A stretch of 64,000 nucleotides of DNA. Source: Podospora comata. Taxonomy: Eukaryota > Ascomycota > Sordariomycetes > Sordariales > Podosporaceae. Both the position numbers and the translations under genes were made by a program. Of this stretch, positions 55,292-64,000 are shown one piece after another. Under the pieces are notes generated by a model that was not told the DNA's origin, did no database searches, and worked only from the letters and a program-made list of their open reading frames with translations. Positions within the stretch are counted from its first letter, which is position 1. Every line of letters starts with the position of its first letter. The DNA lies in NCBI GenBank assembly GCA_017354895.1, contig CP071493.1:2356001-2420000 (forward strand), given 5' to 3'.

Positions 55292-57014
55292 CGCTCGTGT
55301 CCCGGCTGCTTCTCGCTTCCCTATAGTTGTACCATTCACAATGCCCCGTAATCCCGCGTTGGGGATCTCTTAGTGTGACGATGCCGAGTTGTTGATGAGT
55401 TGCTGTTGCTCTCTTGGCGTAAAGGGAGGGCCCCGTCTGTTTGTCAGAGAATAAAAGAATCACCTGCCGCTTTCACGAAATCAAAGAACCAAAGGGAAAA
55501 CGTGCCAGTCAACGGAGACCCGGCCGAGAGTCGAATCCACCGGGCGCTGTGATGCCCACTAGATGCCGAGTTTATGATGAGATGGTCACACACATCTTCC
55601 ATTCTTGAGAGAAGAGACGCGCAGCAGCGCTCCTGCTGAAAGACGCGATTTCTTGGCTACCTGAGGCAGGTGCACAGACCATACATGCCATTCTAGCGAC
55701 CCACCAAGCCTGGAACTCCCCTTAGACGAAGCAACCATGACCATTCATGGACTCAACTACCAGTGAGCCTCACCACTTGCGTCCCTGAAGTGTATCAATA
55801 CTCGCGGTGTTTGAAAAAGATCTCACGGGACATTATTTAGTTTTCAAACTTGCCGGGGTATCTCAAGCTTCGGGTATCAAGCCCACAGCCGAGCAGGATA
55901 ACCCCATCCACTGCCAACCTTCAGTTAAGGTGTAATATTGTCGAGAGCCTCTCGGTATTCTAAGATGTTTTAGATACATTTTGTGCATGTTTGCTTGTTT
56001 TGCCATCGTTGAAATGAAGCTGAGTGTAAGGCTCTTCTAGTTCTGCTGTTCCATTCAAGACCAGCAACTGAAAAGAAAATATATGACATCTATAGAAAGA
56101 GCCATCATAGGGCCTGGCATTGATTTTGTAACCCTGAGACTCTACTCTACCTTCAGCTATCGCAGCATCATATAAACTAGCTGGCAGTCAGCTTCAGAAA
56201 CACCCATGAAAGCCTCCTCCAAACATGACAATCCACATCGGGATTAGCGGCCGCCGCACACCGATGTCAGGGGTCCGTCCCTGGGGATCCGGCAGTTTGG
56301 GCAACGAATTTATCAGAGTTACATACAAAAGGCCCACATGAGTCGGTTCCGCAAGGTTCGAAAGCCATTTTGTAAACTTTCGATGAACTCCGACTCTAAA
56401 TATCAAGTCGCAAAGTCAAGGTACCTACCCTACTCTATTCGTAGCGGCTTAACAAATCCCCCTCCAATTTACCTATATTCTCCCAGTAAACCATCAGCAA
56501 ACCCGGCTTCAAAGCCGAAACTCTCAGGCTTGCCGTTTAGAAACAGCATTCAACCCCCGATTGAAGCCTCCAATTGGACCGCTCTCTCACCCCGCATCCA
56601 TATCTTCCGATGCGTCCTTGTGCTGTGTCCCGCAAAGCACATGCTTCACGACAAATCAGACTTCCATATAAACGAGTGTGGACTGTGCTGGTGGAGAACA
56701 TATTGATCCGGACCTTGTTACTCAACAGGTACAGGTAGCATTTCAACAGACCAGATCGGATTGGATGATTAATCCCACCATATTATGGAGTGAGAGGAGG
56801 GGCCGCGCTAAATAGCACGACATCCCCCATCATGACATCCTGAACTTTCCGATGTACCTTTGCCTCTGTGACATAACATACCTATATACTGCTGATAGTC
56901 TCTCATCATCTCTCTACCTCATCTTACAGCTGTGTTTCTAGCTACTCCCAAATCCCCTCAAGGCACCCTTCAAGGCTCTATCATTACAATAGCTACCCCT
57001 CCCTCACCGACGTC
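55292..57014. other. Intergenic, 1.7 kb, divergent promoters of kmt6 and the DUF3237 gene
   Basis: Contains the kmt6 leader/promoter and that of the plus-strand gene starting at 57015 (pyrimidine-rich leader near 56930-57000). The ORF at 56338-56706 lacks recognisable features. Confidence 0.45.
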
Positions 57015-57632
57015 ATGTCTGGCTTCCCCAAACTCATCCCCGCCTTCACGGCCAGAGTAAGCCCCCCTCATCCCTCGCCAGCAATAAAACACCCCCCCTT
57101 ACGCCGTATCAACATTCCCCCCACCACCACATATACACCACCCCTTCCCTCTCAAACCTCAACTAACCCTCTCCAGATCGCCATAGAACCCCCCACCGCC
57201 ATCTCCCCCCACCTCCTCCACGTCCCCTTCGTCCCCTCCCTCGGCTCCCTAATCTCCGAACCCTCCTACCCCCTCAAGCTCAACGCCCCCATCCTCCACG
57301 GCGCAGACTACATCACCACCCAACCCGATGGCAAGACCGTCAAGCTCGAGGTCCAGTCCGTAGCCAAGGACGCCTCCACCGGCGCCACCATCCGCTTCAA
57401 CTATACCGGCACCGTCTCCCTCCTCGGCGCCGCCGGCAAGGTTCTCAAGGGCGACCCCTCCGCCGCAACCACCGACTTTGGCGAGGCCTTCATCCACTCC
57501 GTCTTCCAGACCGGTGGTGTCCCCGAGTTGGCCGAGCTGGCGAACAAGGTATATGTTGGGTCTGGGAGGTTCATCTTGGAAGAGGGCAAGCCCGTTATTG
57601 TCGAGTATAAGATTAGTGAGGTTGTTGCCTAG
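57015..57632 (+). CDS. DUF3237 family protein
   Basis: Two exons, 57015-57056 and 57177-57632 (GTAAGC...CTCCAG with CTAAC branch), 165 aa: MSGFPKLIPAFTAR, then IAIEPPTAISPHLLHVPFVP. The DUF3237 (UPF0311) pattern is clear: H-G-A-D-Y near residue 61, 'DASTGATIRFNYTG', 'FGEAFIHSVFQTG' and the last strand 'YVGSGRFILEEGKPVIVEYKISEV'. It is a small beta-barrel of unknown function found in bacteria and fungi. The 120-nt intron is a multiple of three without a stop in frame, so retention would insert 40 residues instead of truncating the protein. Confidence 0.88.
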   Translation: MSGFPKLIPAFTARVSPPHPSPAIKHPPLRRINIPPTTTYTPPLPSQTSTNPLQIAIEPPTAISPHLLHVPFVPSLGSLISEPSYPLKLNAPILHGADYITTQPDGKTVKLEVQSVAKDASTGATIRFNYTGTVSLLGAAGKVLKGDPSAATTDFGEAFIHSVFQTGGVPELAELANKVYVGSGRFILEEGKPVIVEYKISEVVA

Positions 57633-58032
57633 GTGCTGGTTGGATAGTATAGTGGATGATTTGAGTGCGTGTCAAAGGAATGATACAAAATAGTTACACA
57701 AAACAGATGCATGTCAAAGCAAGCCAAAGTAAAAAGGTCTTAATTGTGCAGTCTCGCTATAATCCCCCGGAATCCCAGATAACAAAAGCAAATGAACCGC
57801 TATCCCTCTCCACAATCCCTCCACCGCCCTCTCATAAGTATTCCCAGACCTCTTGATGCGATATCTCCCAACGCCTTGGTATGCCAGTCGTAAGATGAGA
57901 TCGAAAAAAAGTCAAATGCCGTAAGAGCCGAGAACTCCAATGAAAAAGGCAGAAAGAAAAGGAAAGAAAAGCCAGTCCAGATATCATTTGTGAAGCGCTC
58001 CAGAGGTATCAATGCTGTATCAGTGAAAAGAC
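57633..58032. other. 3' flank between convergent genes
   Basis: 3' UTR of the DUF3237 gene and the region downstream of the CstF-64 extension frame. A/G-rich near 57900-57970. No gene seen. Confidence 0.45.
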
Positions 58033-58623
58033 CTAAGTGTCCTTAGACTTGAAGACACCGTCAACTCTAGGCTCAGAGTCGCCATAAACTTCAGCGTCGA
58101 AGCTGTCTTCGTCTTGATAGTCAGAAGGCTTCTCATTGATACTGGGAGACTTCGAGTTGTTCGGTGTCGAACGCAGCAAGTTGTGTCCGGGGATAGAGGT
58201 GTTCAAAGCCACGGGAGCAGCAGGTGGCGTAATTTCAAGAATGAGGTCGTCCACGTCCTCCTCCGAAATAACACTACCCCCAGTGGGGGAGTAAAAGTCG
58301 TGAGAGCCCAAGTCGCTACCGTTGTCCACAGTCGTTGATTTGCGGATATTCGCGGTGTCAAAATCGTGGTCATTGTTTTTAAACTTGCGGTTGATACCGC
58401 CCTTCAGCTTGCCGTGAATGTCAACATTCGGAAGCTTAGAGTTATCAAACCCACCCGCAGGCTGAGACTCACCAACTTTACCGATATTTAGGATTAGCTC
58501 GGCTGTAAGTTTGGTGACTTGATCACTCCCGGTATAGTTGTCGTCATTACCCGCCGTAACTGCCTCCTCGCAACTGCCAATTCGTGTACAATCATCCCCG
58601 GGCTTGTTGTCGTGCCTCTGCTT
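58033..58623 (-). other. Stop-free frame of 196 codons directly after, and in frame with, the CstF-64 stop
   Basis: After the TAG at 58624-58626 the same frame continues without a stop from AAG (58623) to TAG (58033-58035), 196 sense codons and no ATG. The peptide is not low complexity: it has KLTAELILNIGKVGES, LPNVDIHGKLKGGINRKF and an acidic Ser/Asp-rich end (EEDVDDLILEIT, QDEDSFDAEVYGDSE). Without an ATG it can be translated only by stop-codon readthrough, by splicing that skips the TAG, or as an exon of another gene with an upstream start. The TAG context (AAG CAG next) does not match the known CUA or CARYYA readthrough contexts. Confidence 0.45.
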
Positions 58624-59773
58624 CTAGCGGTGACCTTGCAGGGAGAATTGAGCTCTCAAGGCCAAAATCTGCTGCTTCTCGGCTTCGGGAAGCATATCAA
58701 TCGTCTCTTGAGGTAGCTCCATGACAGCACGCATCAGGGCCTCAGGGTCCTGAGCAGGAGGGGGGGCAGCGACAGGAGGAGGCGCGGCACCAGGGACCGG
58801 AACAACCGGGGCAGCGACGGGAGGGGCGGCATAACCACCGACTGGAGTGCCGGTCGCCGCAGGGACAGGGTAGCCGCCATAGTTGGCGGGGACAGCCGCA
58901 GGAGGCGGGGCAACGCTCACACCAGTGTCGAGGACGGAGTTGATGGCGTCCGGTGACACCAAGCCCATGATCAACAGGGCCTGGAAAACAGCATAACCAA
59001 GCTGGGGAGCTTGGTTCAACAGCTCGGCGCAGCGCGCAGGGTCGTTGGTCGCCAGCGTCTTCATCTGCTGGATGATGTCCAGCAGCTGCGCCGGGGGCAG
59101 GGTGCGAAGCGTTTGCGATATGGCATCGGTGCAGCTCACACCAGGAGGGAGATCTTTGCCCTGGGGCAAAGGAGGGAGCGACGAACCGCCCGCGGGGACG
59201 ACCGGCGCGGCAACGTTGTTACCGTTCGACGGCGCCGAGTAACCGGCAGCAGAAGGGCCCTGGAAAGTATTAGTTTGGATGAATCTCGGATAAAGAAATA
59301 TCGAGACTTACAGCAGCGTCACGGTCACGACCATCTTCGTCGCTGACCGTTTCATTGCTAAAGTCGACACGCAACTTCCGTCCCATAATCTCATAATCAT
59401 TCAAGTTTCGGACGGCTGAAGAAGCAGAGTCTAAAGGAATAAAAAGTCAGCAAAAGTAACTTTGAGTATGCGGCTCTGCGACATTTCCACGCCACAGGCC
59501 GGTGTCATGTCAGCATTGAAGAGACTACTTACCGTGGTCAGGGAACTCAGCGAAACCAAAGCCCTTGGGGCGACCAGTCTCTCGATCATAGACGAGGCGA
59601 AAATTCAGGACGCGACCAGCACCACTGAAGATTTCAGTGATTTGCTCCTCGGTGAGTCCTGCAGATAACGGTTTGTTAGCAATCGACTTTGAAAAGACGT
59701 AATATGATCTCGACGACTTGCCATATGGGATGTTGCCCACGAAGACGACACGAGAGGGCTGTCTGTTTGACAT
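58624..59773 (-). CDS. rna15: Cleavage stimulation factor 64 kDa subunit (CstF-64/Rna15)
   Basis: Four exons: 59722-59773, 59533-59658, 59312-59430, 58624-59259, 310 aa. An N-terminal RRM has RNP2 VVFVGNIPYG and RNP1 KGFGFAEF, followed by the family sequence YEIMGRKLRVDFSNE. The hinge DAISQTLRTLPPAQLLDIIQQMK binds CstF-77/Rna14. A Pro/Ala/Gly-rich linker leads to the C-terminal three-helix domain (LMRAVMELPQETIDMLPEAEKQQILALRAQ). It binds GU/U-rich RNA downstream of polyadenylation sites. The first intron (59659-59721) has a GC donor (GCAAGT) instead of GT, is 63 nt, and has no in-frame stop. Divergent from phb2. Confidence 0.95.
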
Positions 59774-60521
59774 CTTTGCGATCAGAGGATGCGCAAAGCC
59801 TGGAGTGAAAAGAGTCGCTTTGAAAATTCGGTGGAAATAAGTAATTGACTGGCAGAGAGTCGACGACTAATTGAAATGGAAGTCTCGGTGTCAATGTTGT
59901 CTCGGCGAAGGAAGGGGAAAAAAGGCTGGTTGCGATGATGCGATGCGCTTCGATGCGATGCGAAACAGTAGTTGACAAGTCACCCTGGTCTTGAGAGGCG
60001 CGAAGGGCAAAATCCGTGGAAGGAACAATCAAATTCACCACAATAGGTGTGAACTACCGATAGCAATTGGGACTTGAATTGCTCCTTCTCATCCAATATC
60101 ACACTGGCCGCTAATTTTTTACAAAGACTGTGCAAGACCGTCCGAACTTGCTCACTTTGGCGACAACTGGGTGATGGTGGTGGGGGACAATTGACTGGAT
60201 GTTGATGGAGCAATTGGAAGGTGAGGTTCAATTCTTGGGCTAAAAATGCATGGAGCAAGTACCCCAGTACCGTGAACCAGCCTGGATTTGGCCAAGCTTT
60301 GAGGCGCGAAGAGCAAGGATGTCAAGGTCGCGAGAGCACGTGATATGGGTTTGGAGAGAGGTGGCCCATGCGTGCTGGGAACGCTGCTTCCTGCAAGTGG
60401 TGTTTGTCAGCGATGAAGAGAAGCGACTGGTTCCACACCTCGTGAAGCTGCAAGCTCTTTCTCCACAGCGCAAACCAGCTGCCATTCAGCACCCGGCCAC
60501 TATACCTAGACAACAGACAAG
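59774..60521. promoter_or_regulatory. Bidirectional promoter region of rna15 and phb2
   Basis: 748 bp between two starts pointing apart. It contains short repeats of GATGCGATGCG type at about 59934-59962 and a minus-strand ORF without features. Both promoters are expected here. Confidence 0.5.
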
Positions 60522-61561
60522 ATGGCGAACCGCAATCCCTTTCAGGATTATATGAACAAGCTGCAGTATGCGGCCCAACAAACTCGCTCCGGAGGCAGAA
60601 TGCCCGGCGGAGGTGGTGGCATTGCAGGAGGGGTTGCTGCTCTCGCTGTCCTTGGTGGTGGCGCCTTGCTGTTTCAGAGTGCGCTGTTCAACGTCGATGG
60701 TGGTCACAGAGCGATCAAGTACCGGAGAATAAGTGGTGTCAGCAAGGATATCTATACCGAAGGTATGTTGGGTTTAGACATTACACTCTTGCTGGAGAGA
60801 CAGACTAACTGACTTATAAATATTCACACAGGAACTCACTTTGTCGTCCCATGGTTCGAGACTCCTATTGTCTACGATGTTCGTGCTAAGCCGAGAAATG
60901 TTTCTTCCCTCACCGGTACCAAGGATCTTCAAATGGTCAACATCACCTGCCGTGTCCTCTCGAGACCCGAAATCACCGCCCTTCCTCAAATCTACCGCAC
61001 TCTCGGCACCGACTATGACGAGCGTGTCCTCCCTTCGATTGTCAACGAAGTGCTGAAGAGCGTTGTTGCCCAGTTCAATGCCAGTCAGCTGATCACACAA
61101 AGAGAAATGGTTGCCAAGCTGGTTCGTGAGAACCTCTCCAGGAGAGCTGCGCGCTTCAACATTCTTCTGGACGACGTATCTTTGACGGTGGGTTCCTCTT
61201 CGTGGAAATCACATCGCTTAACAAACCGCTAACAGTTTATTAGCATCTTGCCTTCTCTCCTGAGTTCACAGCTGCCGTTGAAGCCAAGCAGGTTGCCCAA
61301 CAAGAGGCTCAACGTGCCGCATTCATCGTCGACAAGGCTCGCCAGGAGAAGCAGGCCATGGTTGTCAAGGCTCAGGGTGAGGCTCGCTCTGCTGAGCTCA
61401 TTGGTGAGGCTATCAAGAAGAACAAGTCATATCTGGAGTTGAAGAAGCTGGAGAACGCTCGTTCCATTGCCCAGATTATCCAGGAGGCTGGTGGCAAGAA
61501 CAGACTGCTCCTTGACTCTGAGGGTCTTGGGTTGAACGTCTTTGATGAGGAGAACAAATAA
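60522..61561 (+). CDS. phb2: Prohibitin-2
   Basis: Three exons: 60522-60762, 60832-61187, 61244-61561 (introns 69 and 56 nt; donors GTATGT and GTGGGT), 304 aa. It has the N-terminal [20 protein letters not shown], a Gly-rich segment, a single membrane anchor ([22 protein letters not shown]), the PHB domain ([46 protein letters not shown]) and the C-terminal coiled coil ([21 protein letters not shown]). Length and the [12 protein letters not shown] end match PHB2. With PHB1 it forms ring complexes in the mitochondrial inner membrane that chaperone respiratory subunits and restrain m-AAA protease. Confidence 0.97.
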
Positions 61562-62203
61562 GGAAGCTGTGTTTTGAAAGAGGTGGGAATGGAGGTATTG
61601 AAGCAATCTCCACTGTCTGTATGTATAGGCTGAACATCTTGCAAAGCCCCTGTGTATGAGTACGTTGGTGAAAAGATGCATTGAAGAAGTCATGAAGTGT
61701 CTGGAGTTGGCGGTCAGAATCACACATTTTGAGAAACTTATTTGCTCATCCCGTTTATTTTTGAGTACATTTTCAGCATAATGGTCTTTATTGCCCCTCA
61801 AGTAACAGCTCCAGCAGCTCAATAAGGCTGAACATTTAATGGGCCTCATCCATTACCAAGCAGCCCCCAGCGAGCCAAGCCTGAGGCTCACCCACCAACC
61901 CCACACAAACCGACCGACCCGCGGACCCACAATCAACCTACCTGCCCCACTAACCCCTCCTTGCGGCCGCCTGCTGGGACAGCAGCTGCCATCGACGGTG
62001 GGTGGCTCACTTGGCGACTGCTGCCTCTCGAGCTTGCCAGCATTGCTGACCGGTGTAGTATTCTTCCTCTTTCTGCCAGCAACAACATTCACCACCATCC
62101 CACGAGTGCTTGATCTTGAAGAACAACAACCAACAGATAAACAACTATCCCTTATTTCACCAAAGAATCACTTAGTGGAAAGACACAAAAGCCAAACGCC
62201 AAG
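61562..62203. other. Intergenic between phb2 and rub1
   Basis: 3' UTR of phb2 and the promoter/leader of rub1. Pro/Thr-rich ORFs here are probably chance. No RNA gene seen. Confidence 0.45.
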
Positions 62204-62583
62204 ATGCTCGTAAAGTCCGTTCAGCCCCGCCATACCGTGCTTGCGCGATGAACTGACTGACGGGTGGGATAGAGTACGCACCCTCACCGGAAAGGAAATC
62301 GAGCTCAACGTCGAGGGCTCCGACAAGGTCTCCAAGATCAAGGAGCTGGTGGAGGAGAAGGAGGGAATCCCGCCCGTGCAGCAGAGGTTGATCTTTGGGG
62401 GGAAACAAATGTACCCTCCCCCACACCACCACTACCACCACCACCACCACTTATTTTGAGTGTGTTAATAGTTGCTAATGATGGTAAAAAACCAATAGGG
62501 TCGACGACAAAACCGCTGATGACTATGGGCTTGAGGGTGGCGCGACGTTACATTTGGTTTTGGCGTTGAGGGGTGGGCTTTAA
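62204..62583 (+). CDS. rub1: NEDD8/RUB1 ubiquitin-like modifier
   Basis: Three exons: 62204-62214, 62273-62410, 62499-62583 (introns 58 and 88 nt), 77 aa. The first coding exon is only 11 nt (ATG CTC GTA AA). Joined to A|GTA CGC it gives [20 protein letters not shown]. Its donor is the weak GTCCGT. The middle holds [18 protein letters not shown], and the end is LRGGL, so one residue (Leu) must be removed to expose the Gly-Gly used for conjugation, as with the single Asn in yeast Rub1. The RRLIFGG/ALRGG ubiquitin fold is complete. It is conjugated to cullins. The second intron contains a CCA/CAC repeat. Confidence 0.93.
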
Positions 62584-63260
62584 AAAAGAAAGAAAAAAAT
62601 GATAGGGAGGGAAAGGGGGTAATGGGGGTGGTAGCTGTAAAGGGTTATGAATATAGGCAATACGGCAGAGTGGGAAAGTTTGGCTGTTGTTAGGTACAGC
62701 AAGATGAGGCAAACAAGGTGATGATGATGGTGGACATCAGCGCTGTGGAGGAAGGGTGACAGTGTTTTGTTGAGGAGGTAGCGTAGATGGTGGGTAGGTG
62801 GGATCGAGCGTCTTGTGGGATATGATCTTGCCTTGCCTAGGGAAAGTCACTCATGAATGAAGAATGCATCTTTACACCAGTCTTCGCCTCGTGTGGTGAA
62901 CCGAATATATGGATGGAGATCAAGATGCTGAACATGATCAGAAGTAATTCGAGTCTTGGAAAACCCATCACTTAAAAACGATATATAAGCAGAAGTAAAG
63001 CCCCGTATAAAAGCCCATTCATTCAATCGATCATCGTACACATCATATAAGCATAGGTCATGCCTGTGTAAAAACCATTCCATTCATCCCTCCATCGTAC
63101 ACCAACTTCCAGATAACCGCCGCTTAATCTCGGGTATCTGCTTGTATCAAGCTTAAAAAACCATCTCAACGCCTGCTGAAAATGCCAACCATCCTCGCTG
63201 ATTTCCATGCAAAATCCCAAAATTCGAATTCCCCCACAAGATCCATCCCTTCTACATTCC
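62584..63260. other. Intergenic between convergent genes
   Basis: 3' flanks of rub1 and of the right-edge gene, about 680 bp. No feature beyond AT-rich 3' UTR-like sequence. Confidence 0.45.
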
Positions 63261-64000
63261 CTAACGGGGGACCCGCTTGCTCGGACGCATGAAAATGTCC
63301 ACAGGCTTGCGCTTGCGGACGATAGGAGCAGCGGGCCCCCTAGAGCCGACAGCAGGCGAGTTGCTAGCACCCGCAGGCGCGGGTGCGGGCGAGGTCTCGC
63401 CAGTGAACGACTTTGGTGGCGAGCGGGCCGCCAGGGGTGCCTTGATGGCGCCAGGCGTCGCAGAGAGAAGACCACGGGGTCTGGCGACGGGTTGTTTCTT
63501 GGGAGAAACGACCCTCTCCACCGTGGCTTCGAGTTCCTCCACAGACAGGCTTCCACGCTGGGGAGGACTGGCGGGTTCGTCATCACCAAACAGGTCGTCA
63601 CCCCCATTGCTGGGGATGTGGTCGTCTTCATCATCGCTGAAGGAGATGATGTTGGCTGGTTTGGCGATGGCGGTGGCCTTGCGCTTGATTGAAAGGAGCC
63701 GGTTCTCTCGTTCTTTGCGGTCACGATCACTGGCTGTGGTGTCAGAGGCCTTTCTGATTGGGGCGTTGACAATGGTGGCAGCGGCGTCGAACTGGCGATT
63801 AATACGAGCGTCGTTCTGCATGGCAATTGGTGCCTGTCTGATTTGGCTCTGCCTGACAGGAATGCGGCCAGCGGGGTTGGAGAGCTTCAGACGACTGGTC
63901 TCAGCGGCGACTTGCCTCTTGGCCTTAGCAATGAAAGTCTTCTTCGGGCGAGGCTGAGAGGACCAGTGGCCGGCTTTGGGACCTTCGCGTTGGCGTTGCG
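63261..64000 (-). CDS. C-terminal part of a nuclear protein, possibly Elongin-A; continues past the right edge
   Basis: The minus-strand frame is open from the right edge to a stop at 63261-63263 (about 245 residues), so the start lies outside the window. The edge-proximal part reads QRQREGPKAGHWSSQPRPKK, then TFIAKAKRQVAAETSRLKLS, a basic helical segment. An acidic patch (IISFSDDEDDHIPS) follows, then Pro/Ala-rich disorder, ending PIVRKRKPVDIFMRPSKRVP. The 'QPRPKKTF-x-x-KAKR' segment and the KRKPVD-x-F-x-P-KKR end recall the C-terminal half of fungal Elongin-A (RNA polymerase II elongation factor SIII subunit). I rely on memory of that family and the F-box half is not in view, so the name is tentative. 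Confidence 0.6.
   Translation of the reverse strand, partial: QRQREGPKAGHWSSQPRPKKTFIAKAKRQVAAETSRLKLSNPAGRIPVRQSQIRQAPIAMQNDARINRQFDAAATIVNAPIRKASDTTASDRDRKERENRLLSIKRKATAIAKPANIISFSDDEDDHIPSNGGDDLFGDDEPASPPQRGSLSVEELEATVERVVSPKKQPVARPRGLLSATPGAIKAPLAARSPPKSFTGETSPAPAPAGASNSPAVGSRGPAAPIVRKRKPVDIFMRPSKRVPR

Noticed and set aside
58624-58626. A known readthrough context at the CstF-64 stop
   Set aside because: TAG followed by AAG CAG does not match CUA or CARYYA contexts, so readthrough is only one of three options and I do not assert it.
1-64000. Transposons or virus-derived elements
   Set aside because: I found no transposase, reverse transcriptase or integrase domains and no long terminal or inverted repeats by eye.

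Overview
The window is nuclear DNA of a filamentous ascomycete, most likely a sordariomycete close to Sordariales. Genes lie on both strands. Introns are short (about 50-120 nt) with GT(A/G)(A/T)GT donors and CTAAC-type branch points. The gene content is typically fungal: a KMT6/EZH2 enzyme with a long tail, a Sur7 family protein, PPZ phosphatase, DUF3237, and a sterol-glucosyltransferase-like protein with ubiquitin-interacting motifs. There is no prokaryotic, plasmid or CRISPR signal. Exon joins were worked out by eye from frame continuity, splice signals and family alignment from memory.

Layout. 1-3.4 kb: a truncated ORF, then a divergent pair (EasG-like NAD(P)-binding oxidoreductase and a SnoaL-like small protein). 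3.6-16.1 kb: a GT28 glycosyltransferase with UIMs, mitochondrial phosphate carrier, CBS-domain protein, a small conserved protein and an atypical SDR. 16.1-19.2 kb is gene-poor. 19.2-23.1 kb: tRNA-Leu(UAA) with an intron, actin-capping protein beta, and ALG12. 23.4-29.8 kb: an unusual noncoding tandem array, interrupted by a membrane-protein gene with two frameshifts. 30.8-41.3 kb: PAF-acetylhydrolase-like protein, a large disordered protein with a C-terminal Cys/His cluster, and an Mtm1-type carrier. 43.0-50.1 kb: PPZ phosphatase, a 4.3 kb gene-poor stretch, and a Sur7/PalI protein. 51.5-64 kb: KMT6, DUF3237, CstF-64/Rna15, prohibitin-2, RUB1/NEDD8 and a truncated gene that may be Elongin A.

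Most protein genes are housekeeping and do not form one pathway. Mitochondrial functions recur (phosphate carrier, Mtm1, prohibitin-2), as do membrane and surface functions (sterol glucosylation, ALG12, Sur7).

The strongest candidate for something undescribed is the 23.4-29.8 kb array. About eleven diverged units of roughly 300-420 bp repeat in one orientation. Most carry an A-box and a B-box-like GTTCGAAT at a nearly constant 44 bp spacing, a GATGTCCTCAA motif, and a terminal module. That module starts AGCGAAGTAG and ends CTTCGCTTTT, so its ends are complementary. It contains a hairpin that usually abuts the 3' arm and differs in sequence between units while staying paired; at least one pair shows a compensatory change. 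This is the pattern expected of a tandem family of RNA polymerase III-transcribed structured noncoding RNAs. A second oddity is a stop-free, ATG-free stretch of 196 sense codons in frame directly after the CstF-64 stop codon.
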